64,000 nt of DNA from Aliidiomarina minuta (GCF_003987145.1 NZ_PIPL01000001.1:2046001-2110000), one strand, 5' to 3'. Counted from the first letter of the stretch, positions 12,363 to 21,532 are shown. Notes: generated by a model from the letters alone, not told the origin. Program-made: numbers and translations.

Positions 12363-14045
12363 ATGGGTTCGCAACGTTCTATTTTAATTATTGCCCTGTT
12401 GGTAGTTAGTTTTTTCTTATACCAGCAATGGCTTATTCGAGATGCCTCCACCACACCTGGTGTAGATGGCAGCAGTGCACCTGAGCCGACCTATGTATTG
12501 CCTGAGGCCGCAGACGATAGCGCCGCTAGCAGCACAGTTCCAGGCCAGACCGCAACTGAGAGTTCAGGTGAAAGCTTACCGACCAGCCCTGATATTGACT
12601 CCGGAGAAATCATCCGGGTTCAGACGGATGTGCTGGACGTAGAAATTGATCTGCGTGGTGGTGATCTGGTCGACGCCAAACTGCTGAAGTTTGCCGAACG
12701 CCAGGGCGAAGCGGAACGCTTTAACATTATGCACCGCAAACCCGGGCACATTTATATAGCGCAAAGTGGCCTGATTGGCCGTGACGGTACCGACACCGGT
12801 GACTCACGCCCTGTCTTCACAGCCCCGCAAAGTGCTTTTAACATAGAGAATCAGGAAACCCTGAGTGTTCCATTGACCTATGTGCGCGATGATGGCACCG
12901 AAATTATCAAAACCTATACTTTTTCCCGTGGTGACTATGCGGTCAACGTGAGCTACGACATCCGTAATGCTACCGATGAAGTAAAACGTATGGCGCTATA
13001 CGGTCAGTTAAAACAGAGCATGGTGAGTGATTCTGGCAGCATGTTTATGCCTACCTATAGAGGTGCGGCTTATTCAACCCAGGATACCCGTTACGACAAG
13101 TACAGCTTCAGCAATATCGAAAGCCGTAACCTGAACGAAAATACCATGGCCGGCTGGGTCGCCATGCTGGAACATTATTTTGTTACCGCCTGGGTGCCAA
13201 ACCAACAGGAAAATAACCGCCTGTATACCAATGCCACACGGCATAACGAAGCCATGATAGGTTTTGTAGGTGAGACGGTTCAGGTACCAGCTCAGGGCGA
13301 AGCACGCATTGAGGCTAACCTGTTTCTGGGCCCTAAAGACCAGTCACGACTGGCTGAACTCGCCAACAACCTGGATTTAACTGTAGATTACGGCTTCATG
13401 TGGTGGCTGGCACAACCGATGTTTGCCCTCATGTCCTTCTTCTACAGCCTGGTGGCTAACTGGGGTGTGGTCATTATTATGATTACCCTGACCATGAAAC
13501 TGCTGCTTTATCCACTTACCAAAGCACAGTACACCTCCATGGCGAAAATGCGCATGGTGGCTCCTAAGATGAAGGAGCTAAAAGAAAAGTATGGCGATGA
13601 CCGACAGAAAATGTCGCAGGCCATGATGAAGATGTACAAGGAAGAAAAGGTAAATCCACTTGGCGGTTGTCTGCCTATGATTCTGCAACTTCCTATCTTC
13701 CTGACCCTTTACTGGGTACTACTGGAGTCTGCAGAATTCCGTCATGCTGATTTTGCCCTGTGGATCACCGACCTTTCCAGTCGTGACCCCTACTTCATAC
13801 TGCCGTTATTAATGGGTGGCAGTATGTGGCTGATGCAACGTTTGCAGCCGACACCAATGACCGACCCTATGCAGAAGAAACTGATGCAGATGATGCCTAT
13901 ACTCTTCACTGTATTCTTCCTCTTCTTCCCGTCCGGTCTGGTACTGTACTGGTTAGTCAGCAACCTGGTGTCCATTGCTCAAATGTTATGGATTTACCGC
14001 CAGATTGAGCGAAAAGGCCTTAAAGGTAAAAAGGAAAGTACCTGA
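12363..14045 (+). CDS. yidC: Membrane protein insertase YidC
   Basis: The 560-residue protein has an N-terminal membrane anchor and a large periplasmic domain (about residues 60-345). It also has the five-helix 60KD_IMP core with YPLTKAQYTSMAKMR, a charged cytoplasmic loop, and LGGCLPMILQLPIFLTLYW. YidC inserts and folds inner-membrane proteins alone or with SecYEG. Fo subunits such as AtpE, encoded elsewhere in this window, are classic clients. Length is typical for Gram-negative YidC. The gene is followed by a terminator. Confidence 0.97.
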   Translation: MGSQRSILIIALLVVSFFLYQQWLIRDASTTPGVDGSSAPEPTYVLPEAADDSAASSTVPGQTATESSGESLPTSPDIDSGEIIRVQTDVLDVEIDLRGGDLVDAKLLKFAERQGEAERFNIMHRKPGHIYIAQSGLIGRDGTDTGDSRPVFTAPQSAFNIENQETLSVPLTYVRDDGTEIIKTYTFSRGDYAVNVSYDIRNATDEVKRMALYGQLKQSMVSDSGSMFMPTYRGAAYSTQDTRYDKYSFSNIESRNLNENTMAGWVAMLEHYFVTAWVPNQQENNRLYTNATRHNEAMIGFVGETVQVPAQGEARIEANLFLGPKDQSRLAELANNLDLTVDYGFMWWLAQPMFALMSFFYSLVANWGVVIIMITLTMKLLLYPLTKAQYTSMAKMRMVAPKMKELKEKYGDDRQKMSQAMMKMYKEEKVNPLGGCLPMILQLPIFLTLYWVLLESAEFRHADFALWITDLSSRDPYFILPLLMGGSMWLMQRLQPTPMTDPMQKKLMQMMPILFTVFFLFFPSGLVLYWLVSNLVSIAQMLWIYRQIERKGLKGKKEST

Positions 14046-14066
14046 TAAGCTTTTGATGTAGATAAG

Positions 14067-14091
14067 AAACCCGGCCCTGGCCGGGTTTTTT
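14067..14091 (+). terminator. Terminator after yidC
   Basis: AAACCCGG and CCGGGTTT pair across a short loop and are followed by six T residues. The hairpin starts 21 bases after the yidC stop and closes the rpmH-rnpA-yidD-yidC unit. Confidence 0.88.
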
Positions 14092-14136
14092 ATGTGCTAT
14101 GCTAAATTCATATCTGAGGCGAGCACGGAACATCCA

Positions 14137-14340
14137 ATGCAGACTCAGAGTCTGCTGGCTGAATTTAGCTTAGTGAGTCGGGAGTGCCGCAGTAGTTTTT
14201 ACCGCATATCATTGAACGCAGAAGAGCAGGTGATTGAAGCCATCAAGGACCAGAACAAACTGGAATGGCAAGATGCGAAATGGACCCTGGCTGAACAACA
14301 GCAACTCCACATCATTTTTAGCCATATAACTAAACATTAA
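14137..14340 (+). CDS. Small unknown protein
   Basis: This is a 67-residue soluble protein from the ATG at 14137. An in-frame ATG at 14092 falls in the T-tail of the yidC terminator and is unlikely to be used. No signal peptide or membrane helix is seen, and the one cysteine is in R-E-C-R. The sequence looks like a small alpha/beta protein (SSFYRISLNAEEQVIEAI) that I do not recognise. It may be cotranscribed with the next gene, 18 bases downstream. Confidence 0.55.
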   Translation: MQTQSLLAEFSLVSRECRSSFYRISLNAEEQVIEAIKDQNKLEWQDAKWTLAEQQQLHIIFSHITKH

Positions 14341-14358
14341 TAAACCTGAGGAGCCACT

Positions 14359-14964
14359 ATGCGTCGCTTTGCTCACACTTTTTACTTAGTTATCATCGCC
14401 GTACTGGCAACCTTATTGTATGTGGAACACAATAAGCAAAGCGATACGGCACAGGCCGAAGAAGTACAAGCCATGTTGAGCCACATCAATCACCAGGTTG
14501 CGGAATTGCAGACACAGGTAGAAAGTCTGCAGGATGCAGGCAACCAACAACCGCAAACCGGGTATCAGATACAATATCATTCAGAAGACACTAGTCTCCC
14601 AAACCAGAATCATCAGGTTAGTCCCATTGTCAGTAGCAGAGCCTTACCTGTAGACCTCAGCCACACTCAGCTACGCCGTCGCGTTGAAAACGAAAATGCA
14701 GATCCTGACTGGAGCTACCAGCAGGAAGATAACATCCGTGACCTTTTTATCGAGGATGAGCATTTACAGAGTCTGCAACTCAATGAGGTACGCTGTCGTA
14801 GCAGTCTCTGCGAATTACAGATTCAACAAACAGACCCTCAACAACCAGTCGACACCACTCGTTTGCATCAGCAACTGACTATTAATGCCGAATCCCTGTC
14901 CCACGAACGCGTGATTAGTTTTCGCCAGGATGATATCAGCTACCTTTATATCTTTCGCAACTAG
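14359..14964 (+). CDS. Membrane-anchored coiled-coil protein, unknown function
   Basis: The 201-residue protein is preceded by a clear GAGGAG Shine-Dalgarno. An N-terminal hydrophobic helix (about residues 8-24) is followed by a heptad-like stretch (about 35-68), a Q/N/S-rich linker and a C-terminal globular part. That part holds the paired cysteines C-R-S-S-L-C, a pattern suggesting a periplasmic disulfide. This suggests a periplasmic protein anchored in the inner membrane. No function can be assigned. It lies between yidC and mnmE, which are often adjacent in other genomes. Confidence 0.7.
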   Translation: MRRFAHTFYLVIIAVLATLLYVEHNKQSDTAQAEEVQAMLSHINHQVAELQTQVESLQDAGNQQPQTGYQIQYHSEDTSLPNQNHQVSPIVSSRALPVDLSHTQLRRRVENENADPDWSYQQEDNIRDLFIEDEHLQSLQLNEVRCRSSLCELQIQQTDPQQPVDTTRLHQQLTINAESLSHERVISFRQDDISYLYIFRN

Positions 14965-14980
14965 CGGCCACTGGCATAGA

Positions 14981-15046
14981 CGCCACCGACCAATTTACCG
15001 ATAATAGATGCTTAGACAGATATCTTTAGTGTAAGGCGCGGTGGCG
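14981..15046 (+). promoter_or_regulatory. Inverted repeat overlapping the mnmE translation start region
   Basis: CGCCACCG (14981-14988) and CGGTGGCG (15039-15046) are perfect complements separated by 50 bases. The downstream arm ends 2 bases before the mnmE ATG, so pairing in RNA would cover the initiation region. A regulatory role is inference only. Confidence 0.35.
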
Positions 15047-15048
15047 AC

Positions 15049-16440
15049 ATGAGCAGCATGCAAACCCAGGCAGACGAATTTTCCAATGACACCATAGTGG
15101 CCCAAGCAACACCTCCCGGCAAAGGTGGCGTTGGCATAGTGCGCGTCAGTGGTCCTCAGGCACGCCTGGTAGCGGAACGTTTACTCGGTCATTGCCCTAG
15201 ACCCCGTTACGCAGACTACACACCTTTTAAAGACCAGCACGGGCAGGTTCTGGATCAGGGCATCGCGCTTTTCTTTGCCGGCCCCAACTCCTTTACCGGC
15301 GAAGATGTACTGGAATTACAGGGCCATGGTGGGCCTGTAGTCATAGATATGATTATCCGTGAAATACTGACCCTGCCTGACATTCGCCCGGCCCGGCCCG
15401 GCGAATTCAGCGAACGGGCTTTTATGAACGACAAGCTGGACTTAGCTCAGGCCGAAGCCATTGCTGACTTAATAGACACCACCAGCGAACAGGCTGCACG
15501 CATGGCTTTGCAAAGCCTGCAGGGCGAGTTTTCTTTTCGCATCGACTTACTGGTCGATGCCGTTATCCGCCTGCGCATGTATGTAGAAGCCGCTATCGAT
15601 TTCCCCGATGAAGAAATCGACTTCTTAAGCGACGGCAAAGTCGCTGGCGATCTGGACGATATTATCAGCTCACTAATGGACGTTGAGAAGCAGGCCCGCC
15701 AGGGAAGTTTGCTGCGTGAAGGCATGCGAGTTGTCATTGCCGGGCGTCCGAATGCAGGTAAATCTAGTCTGCTCAATGCGTTGGCAGGCCGTGAATCAGC
15801 CATAGTTACCGAAATCGCTGGCACCACCCGTGATGTGCTGCGCGAACATATACAGATTGATGGCATGCCTTTGCATGTCATTGATACCGCAGGCCTGCGT
15901 GACAGCCCAGACACCGTTGAACAGATAGGTATAGAACGCGCCTGGAACGAAATCGCCCAGGCGGATCGTGTGCTCTTTATGGTCGACAGCACAGAAACCG
16001 AGGCCTTCCACCCTGACGATATCTGGCCTGAGTTTTTTAACCAGCTACCGGACCACATCCCCTACAGTGTGATTCGCAACAAAGCCGACTTAACCAATGA
16101 ACCAGCAGAAATAGAACAACATAATGAAGTGCCTGTGCTGCACCTGTCCGCCAAGACAGGTTTAGGCATAGATCTGCTGCGCCAGCACCTGAAAAACGCC
16201 ATGGGTTACAGTGATAACATGGAAGGTGGCTTCATGGCCCGGCGCCGTCACCTCACCGCTCTGGAAAATGCACGTAAGCACTTACTATCAGGAAAAGAGC
16301 AGCTAGAGATGAATGTCGCAGGTGAAATACTGGCCGAAGAACTGCGCTTAACGCAGCAGCACCTGAACGAAATCACCGGCGAATTCACCAGTGACGACCT
16401 GCTCGGAAAAATCTTCGGCTCTTTTTGTATCGGCAAATAA
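15049..16440 (+). CDS. mnmE: tRNA modification GTPase MnmE
   Basis: The 463-residue protein has the folate-binding N-terminal domain, a helical domain interrupted by a G domain (G1 GRPNAGKS at 232-239, DTAGLRD, NKAD) and the C-terminal C-I-G-K with Cys460. With MnmG it installs the cmnm5 group on U34 of certain tRNAs. The partner mnmG lies 10 kb away in this window next to oriC. No good Shine-Dalgarno is at optimal spacing. GGTGG and AAGG lie upstream within an inverted repeat. Confidence 0.97.
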   Translation: MSSMQTQADEFSNDTIVAQATPPGKGGVGIVRVSGPQARLVAERLLGHCPRPRYADYTPFKDQHGQVLDQGIALFFAGPNSFTGEDVLELQGHGGPVVIDMIIREILTLPDIRPARPGEFSERAFMNDKLDLAQAEAIADLIDTTSEQAARMALQSLQGEFSFRIDLLVDAVIRLRMYVEAAIDFPDEEIDFLSDGKVAGDLDDIISSLMDVEKQARQGSLLREGMRVVIAGRPNAGKSSLLNALAGRESAIVTEIAGTTRDVLREHIQIDGMPLHVIDTAGLRDSPDTVEQIGIERAWNEIAQADRVLFMVDSTETEAFHPDDIWPEFFNQLPDHIPYSVIRNKADLTNEPAEIEQHNEVPVLHLSAKTGLGIDLLRQHLKNAMGYSDNMEGGFMARRRHLTALENARKHLLSGKEQLEMNVAGEILAEELRLTQQHLNEITGEFTSDDLLGKIFGSFCIGK

Positions 16441-16457
16441 AACAGTTAGAATCGACA

Positions 16458-16784
16458 TTAAAGCGGAAGAGCCTGGTGACCTGCGTGAGGAGCTATTTGT
16501 TTAACACTCACAGCCGCTTGCTCATAGGCTTTATTGCGCACGTCCCAAATTTCCACCGCATGTTGAATATTGAGCCAGAACTCTGGCGTGTTACCCAAAG
16601 CGATAGCTAGTTTAATCGCCATAGGGGCTGTCAGAACTCCTTTATCATGCACAATGCGGCTAAGCGTATTTCTATGAACGCCCATAGCATTCGCGAGCTC
16701 GCTGATCTCTATCTTCATTGGTTGCAAAAATTCAGTAATCAGCATTTCTCCAACCGTAACCGGACGACGTTTTGTATTTCTCAT
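16458..16784 (-). CDS. higA: HigA-family antitoxin
   Basis: The product is an XRE-type helix-turn-helix antitoxin: RPVTVGEMLITEFLQP is the HigA N-terminal signature, followed by HTH ISELANAMGVHRNTLSRIV. I start it at the ATG at 16784 (108 residues) because GGAGGTGAAG sits just upstream. An in-frame ATG at 16799 overlaps the toxin stop as TAATG and would give 113 residues. HigA proteins neutralise HigB by direct binding and repress their own promoter. It is cotranscribed with higB. Confidence 0.87.
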   Translation of the reverse strand: MRNTKRRPVTVGEMLITEFLQPMKIEISELANAMGVHRNTLSRIVHDKGVLTAPMAIKLAIALGNTPEFWLNIQHAVEIWDVRNKAYEQAAVSVKQIAPHAGHQALPL

Positions 16785-16798
16785 AACCTTCACCTCCA

Positions 16799-17092
16799 TT
16801 AGCCCTTATACACATGCGGGTCTAAATATGTCTCAAGTGCGAATCCATCTTCCCAGCGAAAAATCAGACGATACTGCTTGTTCACCCGGATAGAACACCA
16901 ACCAGACAGATTCCCCTGTAAAAATTCAAACCTATTACCAGGCGGAATCCTCAAATCGGCCCCCTGAGTTGCAGCGTCCAGTATCTGGAGCTTTCTGAAA
17001 AGCGCCCTTTCAATAGTACTAGGTATCTTTTTATGGCCGACATCTTCCTCATAGAAAGCCTCCAACCACGTATCCCTAAATTCTATTCCCAT
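16799..17092 (-). CDS. higB: HigB-like RelE-superfamily toxin
   Basis: The 97-residue protein has the plasmid-maintenance killer/HigB form: a helical N-terminal half (IPSTIERALFRKLQILDAA), then PPGNRFEFLQGN, WCSIRVNKQYRLIFRW and a C-terminal histidine (DPHVYKG). Related toxins cleave mRNA on the ribosome. The toxin gene comes first, which is the HigBA order and opposite to most toxin-antitoxin pairs. A strong promoter with an operator palindrome lies directly upstream. The module sits between mnmE and a lipoprotein gene and may be a recent acquisition. Confidence 0.87.
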   Translation of the reverse strand: MGIEFRDTWLEAFYEEDVGHKKIPSTIERALFRKLQILDAATQGADLRIPPGNRFEFLQGNLSGWCSIRVNKQYRLIFRWEDGFALETYLDPHVYKG

Positions 17093-17115
17093 AGTTGACT
17101 GAATACTTTTTAACC

Positions 17116-17144
17116 ATTATATGCACAACAACATTGTGCGTCAA
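17116..17144 (-). promoter_or_regulatory. higBA promoter with operator palindrome
   Basis: On the minus strand TTGACG (17144-17139) and a perfect TATAAT (17121-17116) are separated by exactly 17 bases. GCACAA-CAACA-TTGTGC (17123-17139) is a perfect 6-bp inverted repeat filling the spacer. A HigA dimer bound there would block RNA polymerase, which is the expected autoregulation. Confidence 0.8.
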
Positions 17145-17369
17145 GATCAGACGAAAATCAGATCCGGTTGACTCGCAGTAGTCACCTGCAGCCTTGCTAC
17201 ACGCCATATTTACGTTTCCCACAATAACTTTTAAATTAGCACCAAATATGTGACTATTTCAGGAGACTCTGGAGTAATTTTCACAAAATATAAGCAAGGA
17301 ACAGCTCTTGGAAACTGACCAATAGAGGCTCCTTCCTATGCTAGATGGGAAAATTAAAGAGGGAGCCGT

Positions 17370-17930
17370 TTACTCGCTGCTGGTGACGCGCAAGCGACCA
17401 GGTTCTACGCTGATATCCAGGCCTAAATCGCGTAATAACCGATATCGGTTATCTTCAGGGTCAAAGCGGTATACCGGGTTTTCATCCAGCCACTGATTGA
17501 GGAAGTCATAAATTTCGCCGCTAATACCATTTAAACTAAAACGCATGGCACCTGTGTCTATGACCGAATCTTCCAGGCTCACATTGCGTAAAAATATGGC
17601 ATGTTCTGTACTGCTATAACTGGGCACACCGGCTATTTTAATATCCGCTTTAACCGGATAGGTACGACCAAAGGCTTGGGTATTCAATACAGAACTGGTC
17701 GATAAATGCACTTTGCCGTCGCCATTCTCATCGATAGTTACGCCAACAGTCTCAACATCCAGCGCAGAGGTAACTCCGGCGAAATTTAACGAAAACTCAC
17801 GCTGCTGGATCTGCTGCTCTACCAGTTGCTGCACATCGCCTTCACTGATCGTATAGTTAACCAGTCGGCCCACTTGTGCGCACGCAGTAACCGCGATCAG
17901 TAGCGGTACTATCAGCCATAAATTTTTCAT
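17370..17930 (-). CDS. DUF1439-like lipoprotein
   Basis: The 186-residue protein has a short signal ending in the lipobox V-T-A-C (Cys17). The body resembles the DUF1439/YceB family of envelope lipoproteins: an N-terminal YTISEGDVQQLVEQQ helix, then beta-rich VETVGVTIDENGDGKVHLS and a C-terminal segment. The family has no established biochemical role. Its start overlaps the end of the Nudix gene by 4 bases (ATGA), so the two are translationally coupled. Confidence 0.75.
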   Translation of the reverse strand: MKNLWLIVPLLIAVTACAQVGRLVNYTISEGDVQQLVEQQIQQREFSLNFAGVTSALDVETVGVTIDENGDGKVHLSTSSVLNTQAFGRTYPVKADIKIAGVPSYSSTEHAIFLRNVSLEDSVIDTGAMRFSLNGISGEIYDFLNQWLDENPVYRFDPEDNRYRLLRDLGLDISVEPGRLRVTSSE

Positions 17931-18475
17931 AAGCTTTCCTCAGTTCCCATCAATTCTTTGGCTACCTGCTGCAAAACCTGAGTTTCACGATGTATTGAAA
18001 TCCCCATCTTCTCAGCGCGGCTTACTATTACGCTCTGGTTATGACGAATAGCTTCATCAATATCTACCCAGTGAACATTCATACCATTGGCCACTTCATA
18101 ATGCTCTAACTTATTAGCCTGTAAAGCAGAATTAAGCTTACAGTGAAACCAATAAGAAGTCTGAAACATAAGGTCCCACTGCGGTTTCCAACAGGGCAGG
18201 TACTCAGTTACCCGGCCAAAATCACTGAGTATCTCTATGTCATGGGCGCCGGCTTCTTCCGCCAGCTCCCTGCGCAAACCCACTATAGGTGCTTCGCCAG
18301 CATCTATACCGCCGCCAGGAAAACTAAAATCGTCATAACGCTCGGTGTACATAAGCAGTATTTTACTCTCTTCAATCACGATCCCCCGAGCCGCTTCCCG
18401 GGCCAGAACATTCAGGCTTTGATCTGCAACCAAATGCCCTATAGAGTCATGAACTAAATGTGCTAACTGCCGCAT
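17927..18475 (-). CDS. Nudix hydrolase
   Basis: The 182-residue protein contains a full Nudix box, G-x5-E-x7-R-E-L-x-E-E-x-G, from Gly55 to Gly76. These enzymes hydrolyse nucleoside diphosphate linked to another moiety, using Mg2+ bound by the box glutamates. An N-terminal extension of about 30 residues precedes the Nudix fold. The substrate cannot be told from sequence. It is the first gene of a two-gene unit with the DUF1439-like lipoprotein. Confidence 0.88.
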   Translation of the reverse strand: MRQLAHLVHDSIGHLVADQSLNVLAREAARGIVIEESKILLMYTERYDDFSFPGGGIDAGEAPIVGLRRELAEEAGAHDIEILSDFGRVTEYLPCWKPQWDLMFQTSYWFHCKLNSALQANKLEHYEVANGMNVHWVDIDEAIRHNQSVIVSRAEKMGISIHRETQVLQQVAKELMGTEESL

Positions 18476-18529
18476 ACTACCTCAACTGCTTATTTAATGA
18501 GCGCGCAATTATACACTTAAGGGAAAAAA

Positions 18530-18781
18530 ATGCATTTTGAAATACAACAATTGAGCTGGCACAAAAGACGCCGGCCCGGCAAAGAACCGCAACCAGTGGC
18601 TATTGATGTGCCTGACTTCAAAAAAGAAGCAGACCACATGTGCCAGGTGAGCGTTACTTTCGACAACGGCGAAGTGCTTAGCATGCACGGACGCGTAAGC
18701 CAGAATCAGATTAAAAAAACCTGGTCTGTAAATGCTATTAATAGCTCCGGGCAATCGGTATTTGCCCGGCTGATTGAATAA
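18530..18781 (+). CDS. Small unknown protein
   Basis: The 83-residue basic protein follows a purine-rich TAAGGGAAAAAA leader. It has no signal or membrane segment. The sequence suggests a mostly beta protein (CQVSVTFDNGEVLSMHGRV). I do not recognise the family. It converges on the AI-2E-type transporter gene, with the two stop codons directly adjacent. Confidence 0.6.
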   Translation: MHFEIQQLSWHKRRRPGKEPQPVAIDVPDFKKEADHMCQVSVTFDNGEVLSMHGRVSQNQIKKTWSVNAINSSGQSVFARLIE

Positions 18782-19876
18782 CTACTTACGTAAAACTCTG
18801 GAGAGCGGTTGTAGCTTCGGAATATGGCTGACTACAACCATAATAACCGTCATTAGGGGTACCGCCAGCAACACGCCTACCGGCCCCCACAACCATCCCC
18901 AGAAGAAGATAGAGACAAATATGATGACCGGGTTCACCGCCAGCCGCATACCATGTATATAAGGTTCAATGAAAAAGCCAACTATACTGGTCATCACCAT
19001 AAAAGAACCCGGCACTATGGCAATTTTCCACAATTCATCAAAAGTAGCTACCGACACTACAGTTAATAGCGCTACACCCAGAATAACTCCTATATAGGGT
19101 ATAAATCGGCTAAGTGTTGCTACCAGGCCCCACAATACCGGTGTAGGCAAACCCACACCCCAGGCGACCAGACCAGTAAGAATGCCTATACTCAGATTGG
19201 TAGTTGTTATGACAGCAAGATAGCGAGCAACCTGCTCCTGACCACTACGCACAATACGCAGAAATATTTGTCGCCGGCGACGCCTCATTTGCATCGCCAG
19301 GTTCTTAACCAGCATGTCGCCACTAACCAATAAAAAATAAGTCAGCGCCAGTGCAAGTGCAAGACCGAATACGGTCTGCTGTGCTCTTTCCAGAGCCTGA
19401 CTTTGCCAGGATTCCTGTTGTAAAACCACAGGCTGAGGGCGATCTTCTTCAGACACGTCGTCCATTTCTTCTTCAATCTGCTGAGCTGTATCACTGAAAC
19501 GATCCATCTGCCGTTCCATTTCGCTCTCGCCAGTGAAAATACGCTCTATAGCATTAGGCGCACGGTCCGCCCACTCCGAAAGAGGTTTAACAATGCCATA
19601 ACTAACAGATGCTATCAGGGCAATCACCATTAACATTAAGACCAATGCAGACAAAGCTCTGGGCACTTTAAGCCGACGTTCGGCTTTGCCAACCAAAGGC
19701 GCCAGCAACATGCTTAACAACAAGGCCAGTATGATAGGCAACAGAATTTCATGGGCCAGATACAAGGTATACAAAACGGCAAGGGAAAAAAGACCGTAGA
19801 TAGGCGTAGTAAGATCCTGCTTTTTCAGTACTTCCTGTACCGAATACCCTGATTTTTGCTGATTATCTTCAGACAT
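18782..19876 (-). CDS. AI-2E family (PerM-type) membrane transporter
   Basis: The protein is 364 residues from the ATG at 19876, which has AAAGAGAG upstream. A GTG at 19900 would add 8 residues. It has the family layout: N-terminal helices (about 30-80), a soluble charged segment (about 115-170, SEMERQMDRF and following), and a C-terminal bundle including IPYIGVILG and PVGVLLAVPL. Members include the AI-2 exporter TqsA and Na+/H+ antiporters of halophiles, so the substrate is uncertain. Confidence 0.85.
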   Translation of the reverse strand: MSEDNQQKSGYSVQEVLKKQDLTTPIYGLFSLAVLYTLYLAHEILLPIILALLLSMLLAPLVGKAERRLKVPRALSALVLMLMVIALIASVSYGIVKPLSEWADRAPNAIERIFTGESEMERQMDRFSDTAQQIEEEMDDVSEEDRPQPVVLQQESWQSQALERAQQTVFGLALALALTYFLLVSGDMLVKNLAMQMRRRRRQIFLRIVRSGQEQVARYLAVITTTNLSIGILTGLVAWGVGLPTPVLWGLVATLSRFIPYIGVILGVALLTVVSVATFDELWKIAIVPGSFMVMTSIVGFFIEPYIHGMRLAVNPVIIFVSIFFWGWLWGPVGVLLAVPLMTVIMVVVSHIPKLQPLSRVLRK

Positions 19877-19984
19877 AATTCTCTCTTTAAAACCGCTCAC
19901 TAAACAAGACTAGGTAAAAAACTTAATTAAGCATAGGTAGTTTTCATATAATTAAAGTTTGCACGAGCGTCAAAGCAGGACCCT

Positions 19985-19993
19985 TGTTATAAT
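19985..19993 (+). promoter_or_regulatory. Extended -10 promoter of nhaD
   Basis: TGTTATAAT is a perfect extended -10 element (TGnTATAAT). No good -35 precedes it, as expected for this promoter class. Transcription would start near 20000, giving a leader of roughly 95 bases before nhaD. Confidence 0.5.
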
Positions 19994-20095
19994 TAGCTGC
20001 CTTTTAGAGCTCTCTCCCCTCAGAGTCCTCAGGCAAAAAACGGGACCTCTTCCCAACATCCGTAAGTTAAACGAAACCGACTACAAGGCTCTGTT

Positions 20096-21532
20096 ATGAA
20101 CCCCTGGTTACTCGGCGTGTTCGCTTTAGGCTTAACACCCACCCCTGCGTTGGCCGCTACCGGCCCTATTGATCTGACCCAAAGTGCTATTGGCATTATT
20201 GCCCTGGTTATATTTGTTGCTGCTTATTTACTGGTGATGGGGGAAGAAAAGCTTCACCTGAGGAAATCCAAACCCGTTCTGGTAGCCGCTGGCCTTATCT
20301 GGGCATTAATCGGTTGGCACTATGTACAGGCAGGCATGCCTGATGAAACCAGCGATGCTTTCAAACATACCCTGCTTGAGTTCTCCGAACTCATGCTGTT
20401 TTTATTAGTAGCCATGACTTACATAAATGCCCTGGAAGAACGGCGGGTATTTGATGCCTTGCGCTCCTGGCTGGTGCGTAAAGGGTTCAGCTACCGAACC
20501 TTATTCTGGATTACCGGCATTCTGTCTTTTTGCCTATCCCCTATCGCCGACAACCTGACTACCGCATTGTTGATGTGCGCGGTTGTCATGAAGGTGGCAC
20601 AGGATGATAGTAAATTCATAGCCTTAAGTTGCGTTAACATAGTGATTGCGGCCAACGCAGGCGGTGCTTTCAGTCCTTTTGGCGACATTACTACCTTAAT
20701 GGTCTGGCAAGCCGGAATGCTCGAATTTCAGGAGTTTTTTGTACTCTTTTTACCCGCTCTGGTCAGTTACCTTATTCCGGCAACCATCATGTATTTCTTT
20801 GTTGCCAGAGAAAAACCCGGCGGGCTTATTGAAGATATAGAAATGAAACGAGGCGCCATTCGCATTACCTGCTTATTTCTGCTTACCGTGGCTACCGCTG
20901 TATGTTTTAAAACCTTCCTTCATCTGCCACCTGTCATGGGCATGATGATGGGTCTGGGTTATTTGCAGTTTTTTGGATACTACCTCCGTATGACTTTACC
21001 CGGTTCTCTCGCCCGTAAAAAAGCCTTGGCCGAGCGCAAAGGCGATGAACAGGCATTACGTCGTTTAGGGGGTGTGGTGCCTTTTGATGTATTCAGCCGG
21101 GTGCAGCGTGCGGAATGGGATACCCTGCTCTTTTTCTATGGTGTGGTGATGTGTGTCGGTGGTTTAGGCTACATGGGCTACCTGGCTATTGTATCCAACT
21201 TCCTTTATCTGGAATGGAATGCCACAGGCGCCAACATAGTGCTGGGCATTATCTCGGCTGTCATAGACAACATCCCGGTTATGTTCGCCGTGCTGACCAT
21301 GCAACCGGAGATGTCACATGGTCACTGGTTGCTGATTACCTTAACCGCAGGCATTGGCGGTAGCTTATTATCAGTAGGTTCCGCGGCTGGTGTTGCCCTG
21401 ATGGGGCAGGCCCGTGGTCATTATACCTTTTTCGGGCATCTTAAATGGTCACCGGTCATCTTACTCGGTTATTTTGCCGGTGTTGGCCTGCATATGTGGT
21501 TAAATGCAGCCTATTTTTACAAGTTCTTTTAA
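20096..21532 (+). CDS. nhaD: NhaD-type Na+/H+ antiporter
   Basis: The 478-residue protein has a signal-like N-terminus (LTPTPALAA) and about a dozen hydrophobic helices. The family motif regions include SFCLSPIADNLTTAL, AANAGGAFSPFGDITTLMVW and the late IISAVIDNIPVMFAVLTM. NhaD exchanges Na+ or Li+ for H+ across the inner membrane and is typical of marine and halophilic gammaproteobacteria. The conserved acidic and polar residues in broken helices (SPIADN, IDNIPV) are present. The 3' end overlaps the convergent DksA-like gene by 4 bases. Confidence 0.93.
   Translation: MNPWLLGVFALGLTPTPALAATGPIDLTQSAIGIIALVIFVAAYLLVMGEEKLHLRKSKPVLVAAGLIWALIGWHYVQAGMPDETSDAFKHTLLEFSELMLFLLVAMTYINALEERRVFDALRSWLVRKGFSYRTLFWITGILSFCLSPIADNLTTALLMCAVVMKVAQDDSKFIALSCVNIVIAANAGGAFSPFGDITTLMVWQAGMLEFQEFFVLFLPALVSYLIPATIMYFFVAREKPGGLIEDIEMKRGAIRITCLFLLTVATAVCFKTFLHLPPVMGMMMGLGYLQFFGYYLRMTLPGSLARKKALAERKGDEQALRRLGGVVPFDVFSRVQRAEWDTLLFFYGVVMCVGGLGYMGYLAIVSNFLYLEWNATGANIVLGIISAVIDNIPVMFAVLTMQPEMSHGHWLLITLTAGIGGSLLSVGSAAGVALMGQARGHYTFFGHLKWSPVILLGYFAGVGLHMWLNAAYFYKFF

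Noticed and set aside
17320..17369. GGCTCCTTC/GAGGGAGCC pairing as a terminator of the DUF1439-like gene
   Set aside because: The arms have a mismatch and a loop of about 25 bases, with no T run.
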